From a virus, in IMG/VR virus record IMGVR_UViG_3300025000_000394, positions 1 to 25,115 of that record: a stretch of 25,115 bases of DNA; one strand, written 5' to 3'. Position 1 is the first letter of the stretch. Each line of letters opens with the position of its first letter. Shown piece after piece: positions 24,024 to 25,115 of the stretch. Both the position numbers and the translations under genes were made by a program. The notes under the pieces were generated by a model that saw only the letters and a list, made by a program, of their open reading frames with translations, made no database searches and had not been told where the DNA came from.

Positions 24024-24056
24024 GACCGGTGGCGATGCCCCGGTCCCTAATTTTTT
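24024..24056 (+). terminator. rho-independent terminator after the integrase gene
   Basis: GACCGG (24024-24029) pairs with CCGGTC (24040-24045). Past one bulged T, GGC and GCC extend the stem around a GAT loop. CCTAA and then six T (24051-24056) follow. It would end rightward late/integrase transcription. An A/G-rich flank on the left gives only a weak T-rich tail in the opposite direction. Confidence 0.75.
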
Positions 24057-24109
24057 GTTCTGCTTTGCTTTTTCGCCGTTGTCGCGTTCTGTCGGGCGAA
24101 AGAACAAAA
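24053..24109. repeat. bulged inverted repeat in the convergent region
   Basis: TTTTGTTCT...TTCGCC (24053-24077, with a 10-base insertion) is complementary to GGCGAAAGAACAAAA (24095-24109). The inner arms TTTCGCC (24071-24077) and GGCGAAA (24095-24101) are perfect. It partly overlaps the terminator T-run. Confidence 0.45.
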
Positions 24110-24116
24110 GGAGATT

Positions 24117-24137
24117 TGCGCGTTATGCTGCGCGTTA
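24117..24137 (+). repeat. direct repeat TGCGCGTTA, 12-base period
   Basis: TGCGCGTTA occurs at 24117-24125 and again at 24129-24137, separated by TGC, just past the end of the minus-strand gene. With only two copies it is a weak candidate for a binding site. Confidence 0.4.
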
Positions 24138-24139
24138 CG

Positions 24140-24499
24140 TCATTTCTGGTGGGTGCCCTCGACGCCACGGACCATCCGGGCGCGGGTCCGGGACAGCAGC
24201 CAGTGCTGCGCTTCCTCCAACTTGGTCAGCGCCAGCGCGTTCTCGCGGCAGGCATAGGGGCCAGCCCGGAATGAACGCAGTCGGTCGATGCAGATCGCGA
24301 TCAACACCTCCTGCGTCACCCCGTTGACGCCGGCCTCGGCAATTGGCCCGTTCTGGAAGTAGATGTCCAGCCCGTTCTCCGAGCCGTCGACGTCCACCGC
24401 GTAGTGGTGGTTGGCCCCGCCCACCCCGGGCTCATCCATCACCGTGATTTCGATCCGGTCATTCGCCAGGTTTACCTTGTGGTCCTCGATTTTTCGCAT
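24140..24499 (-). CDS. Tad1-like anti-defence protein (nucleotide-signal sponge)
   Basis: This encodes 119 residues on the minus strand from ATG at 24499, chosen because AAGGAG (24506-24511) lies 6 bases before it. GTG 24514 would place the site inside the gene. The protein resembles Tad1: an N-terminal beta domain with MDEPGVGGANHHYAV (21-35), then FQNGPIAEAGVNGVTQE (48-64), then a hairpin of two helices with IDRLRSFRAGPYACRENALA (71-90), the ALTKLEEAQHW helix and the ending RGVEGTHQK. The C-terminal part matches the Acb2/Tad1 hairpin domain. Known Tad1 proteins bind and sequester the cyclic ADP-ribose signals of Thoeris, and some also bind CBASS cyclic oligonucleotides. It lies 43 bases downstream of the DNA polymerase end, so it is probably expressed early with replication genes. 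Confidence 0.75.
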   Translation of the reverse strand: MRKIEDHKVNLANDRIEITVMDEPGVGGANHHYAVDVDGSENGLDIYFQNGPIAEAGVNGVTQEVLIAICIDRLRSFRAGPYACRENALALTKLEEAQHWLLSRTRARMVRGVEGTHQK

Positions 24500-24505
24500 T
24501 ACGCA

Positions 24506-24511
24506 CTCCTT
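24506..24511 (-). promoter_or_regulatory. ribosome binding site for the Tad1-like gene
   Basis: On the minus strand AAGGAG is followed by TGCGTA and ATG. The strong site fixes the start at 24499 and suggests good translation of this protein. Confidence 0.75.
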
Positions 24512-24519
24512 CACCTAAA

Positions 24520-24534
24520 ACGCCTACGGGGCGT
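24520..24534 (-). other. small hairpin between DNA polymerase and Tad1-like genes
   Basis: ACGCC (24520-24524) pairs with GGCGT (24530-24534) around a 5-base loop. Read on the minus strand it is followed by a short TTT. It is too weak to be a convincing terminator but could reduce read-through or mark an RNA processing point. Confidence 0.3.
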
Positions 24535-24542
24535 CGCCGTCG

Positions 24543-25115
24543 CTATTTCCGGTACCTCTTACACCTAAAGCCCTCGGCCGTGACCGGACAGCCCGCCGCC
24601 CACTTCGGCAGCTCCGACATCACCGCGATAAAGTCGTCGACGTCGCCGGTGCCCTCCGGCACCTGAACGATGATCTCGTCGTGAACGTGCAGCACGACCG
24701 GGTACTTGGTCGACTCGACCGGCCACAAAGTATCGCCCCCTGGCGAGTCGCCCTCGGGATCGATCCTGGCGATCGCTTCGGCCAGCAGATCGCGCGCCAC
24801 CGCCTGGGTGATGTTCTCGACCAGCTTTCCGCCGTAGGTGTCGGTCCAATCCCAGCGGTTGGACGGCGAGTTGACCGTCTTGTAAATCAGCCCGTCACCC
24901 TTCTCGCGCACCTTCCAGCCGGCGTGCAGCCGCGCCTCGGTCTCGCACTCCGGGAAGACGCCAAACTGCGCGCCCTTGACCGCCTTGCAGTACGGCCCGA
25001 GCCGGGGGTACGGATAGCAGAGCGCGCGGCCGGACGGCAACTGGCACCACAGGAATGAGCCGGCGGTGCGGAACTTGACCTTGCGCGCCTCGACCACCCG
25101 GCCCGGCAGCCGCAC
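24543..25115 (-). CDS. DNA polymerase family A, C-terminal part (runs off the window)
   Basis: The last 190 or so residues of a family A (Pol I-like) DNA polymerase lie on the minus strand; the gene continues past 25115, so the GTG at the edge is not a start. Visible features are FLWCQLPSGRALCYPYPRL, a segment YGGKLVENITQAVARDLLAE typical of the palm just before the last motif, and motif C as LHVHDEIIVQVPE, whose Asp-Glu pair belongs to the active site. It would replicate the phage genome. It is transcribed towards the integrase and is followed by the Tad1-like gene. Confidence 0.9.
   Translation of the reverse strand: MRLPGRVVEARKVKFRTAGSFLWCQLPSGRALCYPYPRLGPYCKAVKGAQFGVFPECETEARLHAGWKVREKGDGLIYKTVNSPSNRWDWTDTYGGKLVENITQAVARDLLAEAIARIDPEGDSPGGDTLWPVESTKYPVVLHVHDEIIVQVPEGTGDVDDFIAVMSELPKWAAGCPVTAEGFRCKRYRK

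Larger units (their letters stand above)
23895..24139. other. convergent non-coding region between integrase and Tad1-like gene
   Basis: These 245 bases lie between the integrase stop and the end of the minus-strand gene. The region holds a small hairpin (23918-23933), three YCGACA repeats, a rho-independent terminator, a long bulged inverted repeat and a 9-bp direct repeat. It is poorer in GC than its surroundings and has no credible gene. A phage attachment site could lie here, next to the integrase, but no core sequence could be identified. Confidence 0.5.

Noticed and set aside
24514-24514. GTG start giving a five-residue longer Tad1-like protein
   Set aside because: The AAGGAG that would serve the ATG at 24499 lies inside this extension, so the ATG is the better start.
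1-25115. CRISPR arrays, tRNA genes, rRNA genes and insertion sequences
   Set aside because: No regularly spaced repeats, cloverleaf-like sequence, rRNA segments or transposase motifs were seen by reading.

Overview
The whole window reads as bacteriophage DNA: about 24 kb of a short-tailed phage (podovirus) late region, an integrase, and the end of an opposing early/replication operon. It could be a free temperate phage or a prophage interior. No bacterial chromosomal gene, tRNA or rRNA was recognised. The DNA is GC-rich by eye, with strong G/C at third codon positions, which suggests a high-GC (for example proteobacterial) host. The host cannot be named from the sequence.

Layout, plus strand. 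(1) 1-1546: end of an upstream gene, two beta-rich accessory virion or fibre-type proteins and a tail-fibre-assembly-like protein. (2) 1543-2114: two small membrane proteins. (3) 2098-9493: packaging and head module, comprising terminase large subunit, portal, a possible 20-codon ORF, scaffold, major capsid protein and a likely capsid decoration protein, closed by a perfect 12-bp hairpin at 9503-9533. (4) 9564-13043: a small conserved phage protein, the head-tail adaptor and the tail tube/nozzle protein with inserted repeats. (5) 13046-19290: a block arranged like T7 genes 13-16, with a gp13-like (DUF2833) protein, two short proteins beginning Met-Cys, a 488-aa protein and a 995-aa protein, probably DNA-ejection proteins. 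(6) 19349-21458: a helix-turn-helix plus metallophosphoesterase-like protein with possible T5 A1 relationship, preceded by a perfect 20-bp palindrome, then a small membrane-anchored protein. (7) 21458-22696: lysis cassette of holin, SAR-type GH24 endolysin, inner-membrane spanin and an embedded outer-membrane spanin lipoprotein. (8) 22693-23894: a small overlapping ORF and a tyrosine integrase.

The plus-strand block ends in a convergent non-coding region (23895-24139) with a rho-independent terminator, inverted repeats and CCGACA-type repeats that could belong to a phage attachment site. On the minus strand lie the 3' end of a family A DNA polymerase (24543 to the window edge) and, just downstream of it, a 119-aa protein that looks like Tad1. 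Tad1 proteins bind the nucleotide signals of Thoeris, and in some cases CBASS, anti-phage defence.

The genes describe a phage that packages DNA by a terminase, builds a scaffolded capsid with a short tail and ejected internal proteins, lyses by the holin/SAR-endolysin/spanin route, can probably integrate, and expresses a likely immune-signal sponge with its replication genes. The most interesting items are the Tad1-like protein and the palindrome in front of the HTH-metallophosphoesterase gene.
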